From: Bretschneidera sinensis
Lineage: Eukaryota; Streptophyta; Magnoliopsida; Brassicales; Akaniaceae
Length of the DNA: 64,000 nt
Direction: 5' to 3'
Assembly: GCA_023935145.1 (NCBI GenBank)
Contig: CM043700.1
Coordinates: 104,398,400 to 104,462,399, forward strand
Below, piece by piece: positions 44,860-55,468 of the stretch. Both the position numbers and the translations under genes were made by a program. The notes under the pieces were generated by a model. The model did no database searches and was not told the DNA's origin. It saw only the letters and a program-made list of their open reading frames with translations. Numbering within the stretch: the stretch's first letter is position 1; the number at the start of each line of letters is the position of its first letter.

Positions 44860-46281
44860 CTGCCTAACTGGGTTCCTTCAACTCCATCCCCCTTCTCAAG
44901 GTAACTGCACTAGCATTTTGTTTTGGGTTAACAACAGTTTGTGAGGGAAATTTACCTTGAGATTTCAATCTGTTCATAGAAGATGCCAGTTGACTCATTT
45001 GATTCTCCAGTTGCTGAATGCTTGTTCTTGTCTCCTGTTGAAATTGTTGCGTGTTAGTTGTAAGTGATTTAACAATTTCTTCTAGAGACATACTTGAACT
45101 TGTGGAGGTTTGTTGTGGTGGTGGAGCAGGTGGTCTATGCTGAAAGTGTTGGAATTGTGGTCTTGCTTCATAGCTAAAATTGGGATGATCCCTTCATCCT
45201 GAGTTGTAGGTATTTGAATAGGGATCATATTTCCTTTGTGGTGGGCCTGAAAAATCCTCCAACTACATTGGCATGCTCATAGGAATCATCTCGAAGTGAA
45301 GGGCACATATCAGTTGGATGACCGATGGTAGCACAAATCCCATAAGCTTTCACTTGTCTCATATTTCCTACAACTAACTATTGAACAATAGAAAGATTGG
45401 ATATTTGATTTTCAAGGGAAGATATACTTACCTCATTCACCCTTATTGGAGATGTGTCCTGCATGAATCCAAATTGTTGTGAGTTAGTGGCCATGATGGA
45501 GATCAAATCTCTAGTGTCACGAGGAGTTTTGTTCACTATGGCACCTCCACTCATTGCATCCATCATCTTCCTTTCCATGGGTAGGAGCCCTTCGTAGAAA
45601 TATTGAATGAGGAGCTGTTCAGAAATTCCATGTTGTGGGTAGCTTGCACAGAGTTGCTTAAATCTTGCCCAATACTCATGAAGGGTCTCTGTATCTTTCT
45701 GTTTTATTCCACATATCTCCCTTCTAATGCCAGCAGCTCATGATGCAGGGAAAAATTTATCAAGAAACAATCTCACCATCTCCATCCATGTGGTTGTAGA
45801 GCCAGGGGGCAAATCAAATAACCAATCCTTTGCTTTTTCGGTCAGCGAGAATGGAAAAGCACGTAATTTGATTTGTTCTTCGGTCACTCCTTGCGGTTTC
45901 ATGCTTGGACACACCACGTGGAATTCCTTCAGATGCTTGTGAGGATCTTCATTCTCAAGACCACAAAAAAGTTGGGAGCAAATGGATCAATCCAGATTTT
46001 AACTCAAAACCCACTTCTAAAGCTGGATATGTAATGCAGAGTGGCTATTGATTTATATTTGGTGCAACCAAATCCCTTAAAGTTCTCTCTTGATTGGCCA
46101 TTGTTTCTTCTATTTCAGAATCACTGGATGAATCAACCAAGTCAGGTACTAAATTAAATCTGGGGGGTGAGGATGAAGATGCTTGTTTGTCACGCAATTT
46201 AGCTTCCTTCCTCAACTTCCGAGCCGCCTTCTTAATCTCAGGATCGTATTGGACTTCACCTGCACGAGAAGAACGAATCAT
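44860..46281 (-). pseudogene. Athila B gag (frameshifted)
   Basis: The start is taken at ATG 46281 (MIRSSRAGEVQYDPEIKKAA), about 25 bases after the primer site. RTLRDLVAPNINQ follows, the conserved N-terminal block of Athila gag. Further blocks, in shifting frames: HLKEFHVVC and IKLRAFPFSLTEKAKDWL (about 45850-45930), KFFPAS, RREICGIKQ, the YWARFKQLCASYPQHGI block and ERKMMDAMSGGAIVNKTPRD (45578-45515). Then SISSLENQISNLSIVQ, a GICATIGHPTDMC knuckle-like stretch (about 45340) and a helical tail EEIVKSLTTNTQQFQQETRT ... LENQMSQLASSMNRL. Frameshifts but few substitutions. Confidence 0.85.
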
Positions 46282-46305
46282 TAAAATAAATCTAATTAAC
46301 ACCAA

Positions 46306-46323
46306 TCCCCGGCAACAGCACCA
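46306..46323 (-). other. Athila B primer binding site (tRNA-Asp type)
   Basis: Minus-strand TGGTGCTGTTGCCGGGGA, six bases after the LTR end. It differs from TGGCGCCGTTGCCGGGGA at two positions. Confidence 0.85.
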
Positions 46324-46329
46324 AAAATT

Positions 46330-47674
46330 TGATGGGTGTCGAATCCAACAAATAATAAAATTCTCACTCTCAAAAAAATACAAATTGTAACAGTGATGAG
46401 CAAGGTCGTATCCACAGAGATTAGGTAGATTCATTTTAATGAAAATTAAAGCAAAGAAAAAGGGGGGGGGGGTTTGAAATTTTGAAGTGAAACAAAAGAG
46501 AAAGCAATTATAATCAACTAAAAACTAAGGAAAAATCAATATCAGGCGAATATCCAACCAAAGGTATAATTTCAGAATCGGTTCAGAGAATTGATCACAG
46601 ATACAAGGATAAAATCTTCTATTCTTCACTAAATTGGTTATGGTTATTAACAAGCTCTAACAACCTATCTCTCCTTACTTTCTCGATAACCAAAACAAGC
46701 TCTTTGATTACTTCCCTTGTTAATAAACAACCCTAAACAAGCTCTTAGGATTTAATCTACCGACAACATTAATAATTAGAGAGACTACCAATTCTAGCCA
46801 ACAAATACACAAGCTCGATTCATTTAGACTAGATTATATATCTTCATAACATAAATAAAAAATCTCTTTATAATCAACTATGTTACTTTACTACTAATAT
46901 TAGAACATTTAAACAATTACAGATTTAAAGTTTTAAATGGAAATTTATTAACCTGATAATTGAACAACGGGCCCTTTGCATTAATCAATCAAGACAATAA
47001 TTCTTAATAAATATAGAAGATATATAAATAGTGAAGGAATAAAAGAGCAATGAAAATTATTTAGATCTCACAATTCTTGAAGAACCAAAACTTCAATTAT
47101 CTTTCAGTTGGAAGAAAAGTATTTAGCTACTCATAATTAAAAGAATGCCTAAAGAAAAGAGAAGAGGAATTTTTCTTGTGAATAATCTGTGTCTCTAGGG
47201 CTGCAAGCCGTCTCTCCTTTTGTTCAGCTAGGGTTGCTATTTAAAATATTCTGAATCTGTCGGCCAGCGCTGCAGTGTCGACTTCCCAGTGCTGCAGCAC
47301 TAGGCGCAAATAGAACCCTAACCAGAGCTGCAGCGCCCCAGGAACCAGCGCTGCAGCTTTGAGTTTCTGTCCTCTTTTCACATATTTCACAAATTTCAGC
47401 GCTGCAGCGCCCTTGAACCAGCGCTGCAGCTTTGAGTTTTTGTCCTCTCTTCACAATTATTGCCCTTCCAGTGCTGCAGCATCGTTGAACCAGCGCTGCA
47501 GCTTTGAGCTGCGATTTTTTCTCTCCAAATCTCTTGATTTTGAATTCAATTTGATTTAACTCCTCAATCTACTCCACAAAATACGAAACATAATCCAAAT
47601 CCAAGATTTAAGCATTTTTAACCATTAAAACATGAGGAAATATAACAAACATATAGATTTATGAATTCTTATCA
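46330..47674 (-). repeat. Athila B 5' LTR
   Basis: 1,345 bp on the minus strand, TGATAAGAATTC...GACACCCATCA. The end has the CTGTGGATACGACC segment common near the end of Athila LTRs. The motif array is at 47263-47510. A poly-G/C run lies near 46462. Confidence 0.92.
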
Positions 47675-47770
47675 CCGTTCTTGAATCACTCTCAAGAACA
47701 CGATCTGATCTTAATCTTTACACCGTTCTTGAATCACCCAAGAAGTTTGTTCTTTGATTCTTGGAGTCTT

Positions 47771-47857
47771 GCTCCGATACCTTCTGTTCTTGCTCCGATA
47801 CCCAGCTATGCAAGCTCTGATACCACTGTTGTGGTATCTCCTCTAGCTCTGATACCA
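47771..47857 (-). other. Four primer-binding-site-like motifs in the copia-type leader
   Basis: On the minus strand, in order from the LTR: TGGTATCAGAGC (47857-47846), TGGTATCAGAGC (47825-47814), GGTATCGGAGC (47802-47792) and GGTATCGGAGC (47781-47771). The first, one base after the LTR end, is the expected tRNA-iMet primer site. The other three are extra. Confidence 0.75.
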
Positions 47858-47858
47858 C

Positions 47859-48728
47859 TGTTGGACATCACCTTGACAAGATTCCCAGGGGTGATCTTCC
47901 AAAAACCCAAGTCTAGAATGACCTGTAAAGATTAGGAATCGAAAACAGAAATATAAATGAAAGAAAGAAAGAAGACAAGCGATTTGTTATCGAGGTTCGG
48001 CAATAGTCTATGTCCCTATGAGTTCCTCTGAACTCTCTGCACTAAATCAATGATTCTTTTACATTCATAGCAACCCCTCTCCAAGAAGCTCAAGTTCTTG
48101 AAGAAACAAAGAAGAGAAGAAAGGAAGAAGATAAGAACTATTACAATGCTCTCTATCTAATCTATACTCCTCTCCATTTTACACCCAACCTCTCTACAAT
48201 GAGTCCCTCTTGTATTTTGTGTCTTTGCACTCTCACACAATTCTCTTTTGTATCTCTTGTATTGCTTTGTCATAATTGATCTCTCTTAGAATGAAGCTAG
48301 GTGACCCTTTATATAGTGCACCAACTTCTTGTCCAATATTGAGGGTCAATCTCCACCTTTAGATCTTGATGACCAATTAACCATGGCCTTCCATCAATCC
48401 TTAGTGATTATATACATTTTGAGCATGTCTCATGAACTTAACTAAAGGCTTAAATATGTGTGCATCAGTGTGCCAAGCGTCGTGGCCTGAAACAGAGTGT
48501 GCTGCGGCCTTGAATAGGGCTGAAGCACCTCCACTTGCATCCATTCTAGGTGTCGCGGCCTTGCAAAGGCACTGCCGCGGCTTGCTCTTTCCCCCAGCAC
48601 TCTTCCTTGTTGGGTGTCATGGCCTGGACAAGGCTGGGCTATGGCGCACATTGGTGTGCACCCCTTGCTGAACATACTGATTTTTCTTGCTTCCCTTTTT
48701 CCATTTAAATCTTAGACAAACTCCAACA
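47859..48728 (-). repeat. Copia-type LTR (minus strand)
   Basis: 870 bp, minus-strand TGTTGGAGTTTGTC...GATGTCCAACA. TATATAAA is the complement of 48308-48315. Upstream (48468-48660 on the plus strand) lie repeated GTGTGC and GTGTCGCGGCCTTG / GCCGCGGC motifs. Related to the plus-strand LTR at 50041-50858. Confidence 0.85.
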
Positions 48729-50040
48729 GATTAATCATTTTTTAGGAATACACTGTATTGATTCAGGAAGAACCAAGAGACGAACCATATATGCTTGGAA
48801 AGATCTGGACATCTATTTTCTGGAAAATTTTATGGCTCATAAAAATGATTTTTCTAGAGAAAGTTATGGCAGTTTTAGTAGACAAAGGTCAAGCTGCGCG
48901 TGATTTCAGGGTGGCAGAAGTGAATTTTGTGGATTAAAATGTATTAATTCAGGAAGAACCAAGAGATAGGTAATATATGCTTGGAAAAATCCAGATGTCT
49001 ATTTTTTTGGAGAATTTTACGACTTATAAATATGATTTTTCTAGAGAAAGTTATGGTAGTTTTAGTAAACAAAGGTAAGGCTGTGCGTGATTTCAGCGTG
49101 GCAGAAGTGAAGGAGCTATTAAATTTTGATTTTTTTGGGATTTGCATGGGCTAGATTGCAGCACAACGAGATCAATTCTGGACAGCAGAAACCAGGCCTG
49201 GACAGCAATAAAAACACGGCCTGGACAGCAGCAGAACCGGGCTTGGACATCAGGAAAAGCATATGGCCTGAACAGAAACCCTAGAGCGAGTTTTCTGTCT
49301 AGAAAGCCTTCTTCATACAGCTATATATAAAAATTTTAGACTCAGAGAAGGGGGGGATGATGGTAGTTCTTAGAGAGATATTATCAAGAGGAGTTTTGGG
49401 AGATTGAAGGAGGAGACGATTTCTTTCATCAAGACGGCTTATCAAGAGATTGAAGACGACGATCAATCACTTCAAGACTTTGTGGATTCATCTTGTAATT
49501 CGGGAAGAAATTCTATCTTTGCTCCTTTTGCCCTTCAATATACTTATAACCCTAGTATTTGAATTATGTGATTGGGATTTAAACATGAGCGATTGAACGC
49601 ATTGTTGGGCGTTTGGCTTAGCTGCCTTGATTATTTTGGATATTTTGGTGGATTTAGTTTTATGAAATTTTTCAGATTATTTCTTACTCAATATCCTTCA
49701 TACCATTGATTATTGCTTGTGGATTGGCCATCTATTATTGATAGTCAAGGTTAATATTCAATATTAGGTTGAGTACAAATCATCTAGACCTAATTAAGCT
49801 TTCTTGAATAGGAATTTAAATCAGGATTCAAATCAAATTGTGATTTAGGTGGTTGCGTTTTCCTTATACATAATTTAACTAATTAATTGATGAACACGAT
49901 CCATGGGATTTAATTAATTAGTTATAAATTGAGAATAAACATGATCAATAGCATTCTCTAGTCTTAATGGAAATACCAATAATCTTGGATGTTGATTAAT
50001 TCTTTATATTCACCAAATGTTCCAATTCATGATTGGATAG
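48729..50040 (+). repeat. Unassigned LTR-like block between two head-to-head copia-type LTRs
   Basis: No gene. It looks like an LTR fragment: a 186-bp direct duplication (from about 48755 and 48941, each starting ATTCAGGAAGAACCAAGAGA), several CCTGGACAGCA motifs (49197, 49221 and degenerate forms to 49272), TATATATAA at 49322-49330, then AT-rich sequence like an R-U5 region. No primer site or matching second LTR is in the window. Confidence 0.5.
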
Positions 50041-50858
50041 TGTTGGTATTTGTCTAAGGTTTAAACATGTCTAAACATGGTTCAAAGATGGTTAAAGTCT
50101 AAAATAAGATTGGAAGATTAAAATACAGTAAGTTAAAGGACTGCACACAAGTGTGTGCATCACTTTGGAGCAAGGTAAAGGTAGGCACACTAGTGTGTGC
50201 GCTTCAGCTCACAATCTGGAAAAGGTGTGCGCACTGCTGTGTGAAGGGCAGCATCAGTGTGCGCCGCACCCCTCGCTCACCAGCGCCACCCCACCCAGCA
50301 AGAGAGGTGCTAGAAGAAGGCTAGTGCCGCACCACCCAGAAAGTGCGCAAAGGGACTCTGTCTAGCGCCGCAATGCCCCCTGTTCAGTGCCTAGGCGGTA
50401 GGCAAACTGAAGCACACTTAGACAGCTTGCTTGAACCTCCTCTTAGGTGCGTGGATGCAAGGTTAAAACACACAGAACCACTTAGGATTGATGGAGGGTC
50501 ATGGTTAAGTGGTCATCAAGATCTAAGGGTGAGGATTGACTCTCAAGAATGGACAAGAAGTTGGTGCACTATATAAAGGGTCACCTAGCTTCATTCTCAT
50601 CATGAATTACATTGTGACATTGTTTGAGATCAATTGTAAAGAGTGACATACAAGAGAATTATGTGAGAGTGCAAAGACACAAACACAAGAAAGACTCATT
50701 GTAGAGAGGCTGGTTGTAAAGAGAGAGGAGTCTAGATTAGATAGAGAGCATTGTTAGTTCTTATCTTCTTCCTTTCTTCTCTTCTTGGTTTCTTCAAGAA
50801 CTTGAGATTCTTGAAGACGGTTGCTGTAATTGTAAAGAACTATTGATTTAATGCAAAG
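50041..50858 (+). repeat. Copia-type LTR, plus strand, 3' end cut off by Athila C
   Basis: Begins TGTTGGTATTTGTCTAAGGT, similar to the minus-strand start of the 47859-48728 LTR, and shares GTGCACTATATAAAGGGTCA, AGCTTCATTCT and TTCTTCAAGAACTTGA. TATATAAA at 50570-50577. Motifs of the GTGTGCGCA type lie at 50138-50265. Truncated at 50858 where Athila C starts. Confidence 0.82.
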
Positions 50859-51019
50859 TGATGAGTCTTAAATATTGCATATTTAAGACCCTTAACTTAT
50901 ATTTGTTATGCTCTTAATTAGTAGTATTTCACTTTATTTTATGTCTTTTTTGTGTTTTGTGTATTTTTATAGGTTTGTGGAGAAAATGAAGCATTTCAGG
51001 AGATGTGAATCTTTAGGAG

Positions 51020-51270
51020 CAATAGCGATCGATCGCACTATGCTGCGATCGAGCGCATGGTCAACAATCCCACATCGAAATGTTTGTAGTACAGTGCACC
51101 TACGATTGAGCGCACTAGACACACGATCGAGCGCACATGTGATTGTGCGCACAAGACATATGATCGATCACACTTGCGATCAATCGCATCATTCTGCGAT
51201 CCAGCGCACTCGGGCAGTATCCCACATCGAATTTGAAACCCATGCTACTCCGGTACTCCCCCTATATAAA
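51020..51270 (+). promoter_or_regulatory. Athila C U3 motif array and TATA box
   Basis: Copies: GCGATCGATCGCACT, TGCGATCGAGCGCAT, ACGATTGAGCGCACT, ACGATCGAGCGCACA, GTGATTGTGCGCACA, ATGATCGATCACACT, TGCGATCAATCGCAT and TGCGATCCAGCGCACT, between 51024 and 51212. TATATAAA at 51263-51270 follows about 50 bp later. Confidence 0.6.
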
Positions 51271-52092
51271 CACCATATGACCTCATCATTCAGTGTACAA
51301 TTCCTGGGCCACTTTGGTGTTAACCAGTGGACGTCTGCTAGCATTCTGGTGGATCGCGAAGGCTTTGCTACCACAAGGGGAAGCGCCGCCGGTCAGCGAG
51401 TGGAATTTCTCCCATGTAAAGTTAATTATTTCTTTTCTTTAGTTGTTTTAGTTTAATGTTTAGCACTTTTATTATGAATTGTAGTTTCATAGTTACGAGT
51501 GGCTAGAATCTTCAGCTAAGGTTGAAGATGAAGCCTCGTCGTTGTTTGGCATAGTAGTTCAGATTTGCTTGTACAAATCTGACATTTTTTTAGTATAAAT
51601 GTTCTGTCAATAATTTGAGTAAAATCTTATGATTGATTGCGTTTAAATTGTTCTGTTGGATATTCCTTGTGTTTCATCTGATGGATACATCAAATTATTT
51701 TTGATTAAGTTGGATTTCCTTTGTGATTTGTTAAAAGCGGATACATTGGATGCTTTTGGTTTAATTGGGATATTTGTTGTTTTTTGTCTTAAGTTGGATT
51801 CATGGAATGTTTTGATAGGCTATTTTTACATGAAGATATATGCTTAGCTTTGGGGGGTGGATTCAGAAACCTTAGTGTTTTTATTATTAGTTTTTAAAAT
51901 CAATTTAGTTCAGCTTTTGTTTATTTTGCAACATATAATACAAAACTCGGAACTAGGTTAAGATAAGATTAGTTTAGATAAATTTATATTTTCACAACGC
52001 AATTCCCTGTGGATTCGACCTCGTACTTACACAACACTATATTGCGAATGACTCATGCGCTTGTGAGTAATTTAAAACTCACAACAAGTTTT

Positions 52093-52110
52093 TGGCGCCG
52101 TTGTCGCGAA
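52093..52110 (+). other. Athila C primer binding site (tRNA-Asp type, degenerate)
   Basis: TGGCGCCGTTGTCGCGAA, six bases after the LTR. The first 11 bases match the tRNA-Asp complement and three later ones differ. Confidence 0.7.
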
Positions 52111-52282
52111 ATTGTTTGGTTTGTGAAATTTTTTGGTCTGAATTGATTTTATTTTTCTACTAGTTAGTTATCAATTTTTTTTTTTTATAAAAAAAAATTA
52201 ATTTTTGTGAGTAACGTGTTTGCCATTTTTGCTTTATTCTGTTGTTTCCGCTGGTTAGTACCTCATTGTTTTCTGTTGGTGT

Positions 52283-52507
52283 ATGCTTGGTCGGAGATCA
52301 TTGAACTTAGATTTGATACATTTAGATTCTGACTTAGAAAGAACTATTAGAAGACAGAGAATAGCACTAGTTGAGAGAGAGACTGTTGAGATGGGAGAGA
52401 ATTTTAGGGATGCACATCATCCTGAACATGTAGAGCAACTTAGAGCTTGGAACGTGGACTCCACTACTTCCCTTAGGGATTTGTTCGCACCCGTTGCGAC
52501 TAACTAG
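52283..52507 (+). pseudogene. Athila C gag, N-terminal fragment
   Basis: 74-residue frame MLGRRSLNLDLIHLDSDLER ... TTSLRDLFAPVATN ending at a stop. The LRDLFAP block equals RTLRDLVAPNINQ in Athila B, the conserved N-terminal block of Athila gag. It is truncated at the junction with Tekay B. Confidence 0.7.
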
Positions 52508-52800
52508 TTGTGAATAACCTAGATATACCTCTAGAGTTGAAGCAGTGACATAACGTATACCATATTTTACTTTTGTAAAAGCACTTACATGATGAATCTC
52601 CTAATATTTTGAGCCAAACTGTAGAAATTCAGGAAGATTTGACTTTTATACAAGTACTAGGGAAAATTTTAGACAAAAAAGAACAAGTCTTGTGTAATAA
52701 AATAATTTCATTAGTTTAAGTTCTGTGACAAAATAAAAATGTTGAAGAGATTACATGAGGGTGTGAGGCAACTATGAAGAAATATTATTCACAATTGTTT
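52508..52800 (+). pseudogene. Tekay B integrase C-terminus with chromodomain-like tail (remnant)
   Basis: Resumes at the equivalent of Tekay A 28960: the DLPPELKQ stretch, then HLHDESPNILSQTVEIQEDL and LGKILDKKEQVLCNKIIS, parallel to the Tekay A tail. About 560 bp of integrase between this point and 38449 are missing, so the intervening insertions came with, or were followed by, a deletion. Confidence 0.85.
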
Positions 52801-53396
52801 CTTGAATTAGATAAGGAAATTTTGGGGACGAAATTTTTTATAAGGTGGGTAGAATTGTAATACCCGTGTTCTTAAAGTAAGGGTAAAGAAGTAATTTAAT
52901 AAATATGATATGGAATTAAAATAATATATATATATATATATAAAAGAATTATTATTGAAAAAAAATATTTTGAAGCATTCAGGTTTGGAGGACAAAAAAA
53001 AAGGAAAAAGGAAACAGAAAAAAAAAAGTGGGTGTGCAACACCTGGAAGTCCAGGTGTTGCATTACTTGGACACTAAGCTCAAATTGAAGAAGGTAGCAG
53101 AGGTTGGCGGTTTATTAAGTATATATATAATTGTTTTTACTTTATTTTATTTATTTTTTACCAAGTCTTGTTTGGTTTTCTTCTTTCTCTAATCCAAAAC
53201 TACTTTATTTCTTCAAATACTTGGGGACTGAAAGAAAGGTCAAAATACTAAAATTTTGAAGGGGTTTAAGGGAGAATTTTAAATAGAGTCGAGGAAAGCT
53301 CTAAGAAACACAAAAAGTAATAATGTGAATTTTATTTTTATATTTAGTATACATGAAATTTCCCGGAACTCAATGTGGGAAGTTTTAAAGGGCATG

Positions 53397-55468
53397 TGTA
53401 ATGCCAGTATTCGTAAAGTAAGGGTAAAGAAATATTTTAATAAATATGACATGAAGTTAAAATAATATATTTATGCGAAGGATGTGGAATTGAATAAAAT
53501 AATTCTTTTGAAAAAAAAAATGGACGCATGGAGACATAGTTACAAAGAAAATGAAAATGAGAAGAAAAAAAACCATGGCAACAAGTGTGCCACTTGCTGC
53601 CAAGTGGAAGTTGGGCAATTGCATGTAGGACAAAAGCAATTGTCATGGCAACATAAGAAATGTTGGGGGGCCTGCTGAAGCCAAAGCAAAATTTATATAT
53701 ATATATATATATAATACGTTAGCATATACTTACGAATTCGTTTAATTTTTCTTTGAATTACGCGTTTTCTTTAATCACTTGGGGACCCAAAGAAAAATTG
53801 AAAGAGCAAAATTTTGAAGGAGTTTACTGTGGAAATTCATAGAGAATCAAGAAAGCTATAAAAAAAAGAAGGTAATAATATAATGTTTATTTTTGAATTT
53901 TTAGCGTACATGAAATTTTCGAGAATTCAAAGTGAGAATTTTCAAAGGGTGTGGTTTATAAAGAATTGAAGAAATAATTAGAAATTCAATACAAATATTA
54001 TGTCAGGTGTTGACGACTAGCAACCAGGAGAAATTTTGGAGAGGAACGGGAAAGGCAAGGAGGTGATCCATGGGTAGCTTTAAGTGTTATGTGGTGAGTT
54101 GGATTTACTTTAAGTAATCTAAATAAAAAAAAATCAAATATCTAGTAATAATATTACAATAACTTGTCAGCTTATGCTTTGATGGTAGATAAAAATTAAA
54201 TTGATAAGTATGATATGAATTTTGGACATGTAGAAAATTATTATGGGAGAAATAATATTTTTGGAATAATAAGTTGATTTAATAAAAAAAAAGATAAATG
54301 AAATTCTTAATGAGCTATGGTTGATGTTTTGATACGAATTATGAGGAGATGAAATTTAGTGGATCTTGACAAGCTAAGATGAATGATTTGATGTGATTTA
54401 CGATAGCGGAATTTTTTACATTTTTTTGATAGCTAAATTTAAATATTTGAATTCATGTTTTTTTTTATGTTATTGTTCAGATGCATATTTTATATCATTG
54501 TTTATATGCATATGCATTAAATAAAAGAAAAGAACCGAAAAAGCAGCCAGTTTAATGAAAATAAAAGAACCGGGAAGGCAGTCGGTCTAATGAAAATGAA
54601 AGAACCAGGAAGACAGCCGGTCTAAATGAGAATAAAAGAACCAGGAAGGCAACTGGTCTAAGTGATAAAGAAAAGAACCAGGAAGGCAGCCGGTCTAAGA
54701 TAAAAACATGTCGACATATGGGAAGACGTTCCCTAATAATAATTCATGCATTACATCTGTTTAAATATTGATTGCATCACTGAAATGCTGATTTGTTGTG
54801 TGTTATTGTGAAATTATTTATAGATGAATGAGTCTCACAGTGAGACAGTTATGGTGAGAAATAAACCTAAAAGTATGATGCAATAAGAACCATCTGAATG
54901 GTAGATTTTATGATGTGAGCCTCATTACGAGGTAATTATGAGATAATTGATGGTCTTAAAGTAAACCAATAAGAAGAAAAGATTGATAGAGAATGAGACT
55001 TATGATATGTGTAGTGATAGTAGAATGCTATTATCAAGTTATGTGAAATATAATTGAGTTAATATTGAAAGACTATTTATACAGATTGAGTACTTCTAGT
55101 AAATTTAATTCACTGAGCTTGTGAAGCTCACCCTTCATTGTACAATGATTTCAGGTAGCAGACATGACAAATAGTCTGGTGGGTTAAGAGTCATACAAAA
55201 TCATTTTCTGTAAGCCACGTACGTGTTAACATCCTCAGACTAACAAGAAAATAAAATAAAAATTTATTTGTAAATATGCATGCATTTTACGTTGTATATA
55301 ATGTTTAAAGATCAGATTGAGGTAACTCCCCTATTAAGGGTTGAGGATTGATGCAAAAATCTCTTTTGGTGTTATTTATTTTCATTGTTGCATATATGTG
55401 TCGTGCTGGGATTTTCAAAATGTAATGACACCGTCTCAGGGGTGGCCAACCCGGGATGGGTCGTTACA
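53397..55468 (+). repeat. Solo Tekay-type LTR with perfect GCATG target duplication
   Basis: 2,072 bp, TGTAATGCC...GGGTCGTTACA, flanked by GCATG at 53392-53396 and 55469-55473. No internal region: the usual product of recombination between the two LTRs of one element. It is related to, but distinct from, the Tekay A and B LTRs. Confidence 0.95.
54525..54700 (+). repeat. Minisatellite in the solo LTR, about five copies
   Basis: AAAGAACCGGGAAGGCAGCC followed by GGTCTAATGAAAAT, in about five degenerate copies of 35-37 bp. It lies at the same LTR position as the 36-bp array of Tekay B but with a different unit. Confidence 0.85.

Larger units (their letters stand above)
38450..47674 (-). mobile_element. 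Athila B: minus-strand Athila-type element, 3' end truncated
   Basis: Minus-strand element with 5' LTR 46330-47674, primer site 46306-46323, gag, protease, reverse transcriptase, RNase H, integrase, 1.7 kb non-coding 3' region, polypurine tract 39219-39233 and 3' LTR 38450-39218. The 3' LTR lacks about 590 bp of its end, so no target duplication can be seen on that side. There is no 3' env-like ORF. From 45091 down to 41885 one reading frame runs through protease, reverse transcriptase and RNase H, with only isolated stops, which makes this the best-preserved pol in the window. It sits in the leader of a minus-strand copia element. Confidence 0.92.
47675..48728 (-). mobile_element. Minus-strand copia-type element: 5' LTR and start of leader only
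   Basis: The LTR (47859-48728) and about 185 bp of leader are present. The rest is cut off by Athila B at 47674. The tRNA-iMet-type primer site marks it as copia-like, although some gypsy clades use the same primer, so the superfamily is likely rather than proven. Confidence 0.75.
50859..52507 (+). mobile_element. Athila C: 5' LTR, primer site and gag start only
   Basis: LTR 50859-52086 (1,228 bp, TGATGAGTC...CTCACAACA), then a primer site (52093-52110), a short leader and the first part of gag (52283-52507). The sequence then switches to Tekay B integrase. The start resembles Athila A (ATTTAAG, TTTATAGGTT, GGAGAAAATG) and the same GATCGAGCGCAC motif is used, so it is a relative of Athila A. 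Confidence 0.85.

Noticed and set aside
47846..47857. GCTCTGATACCA as part of a tRNA gene
   Set aside because: Only the 12-base tRNA 3' complement is present; no cloverleaf. It is a primer binding site.
50908..51456. 182-residue ORF in Athila C
   Set aside because: Lies wholly within the LTR; its repeated Arg/Thr-rich residues reflect the GATCGAGCGCAC motif array.
54525..54700. Short direct repeats that could suggest a CRISPR array
   Set aside because: Units are contiguous and degenerate with no unique spacers, inside a plant LTR.
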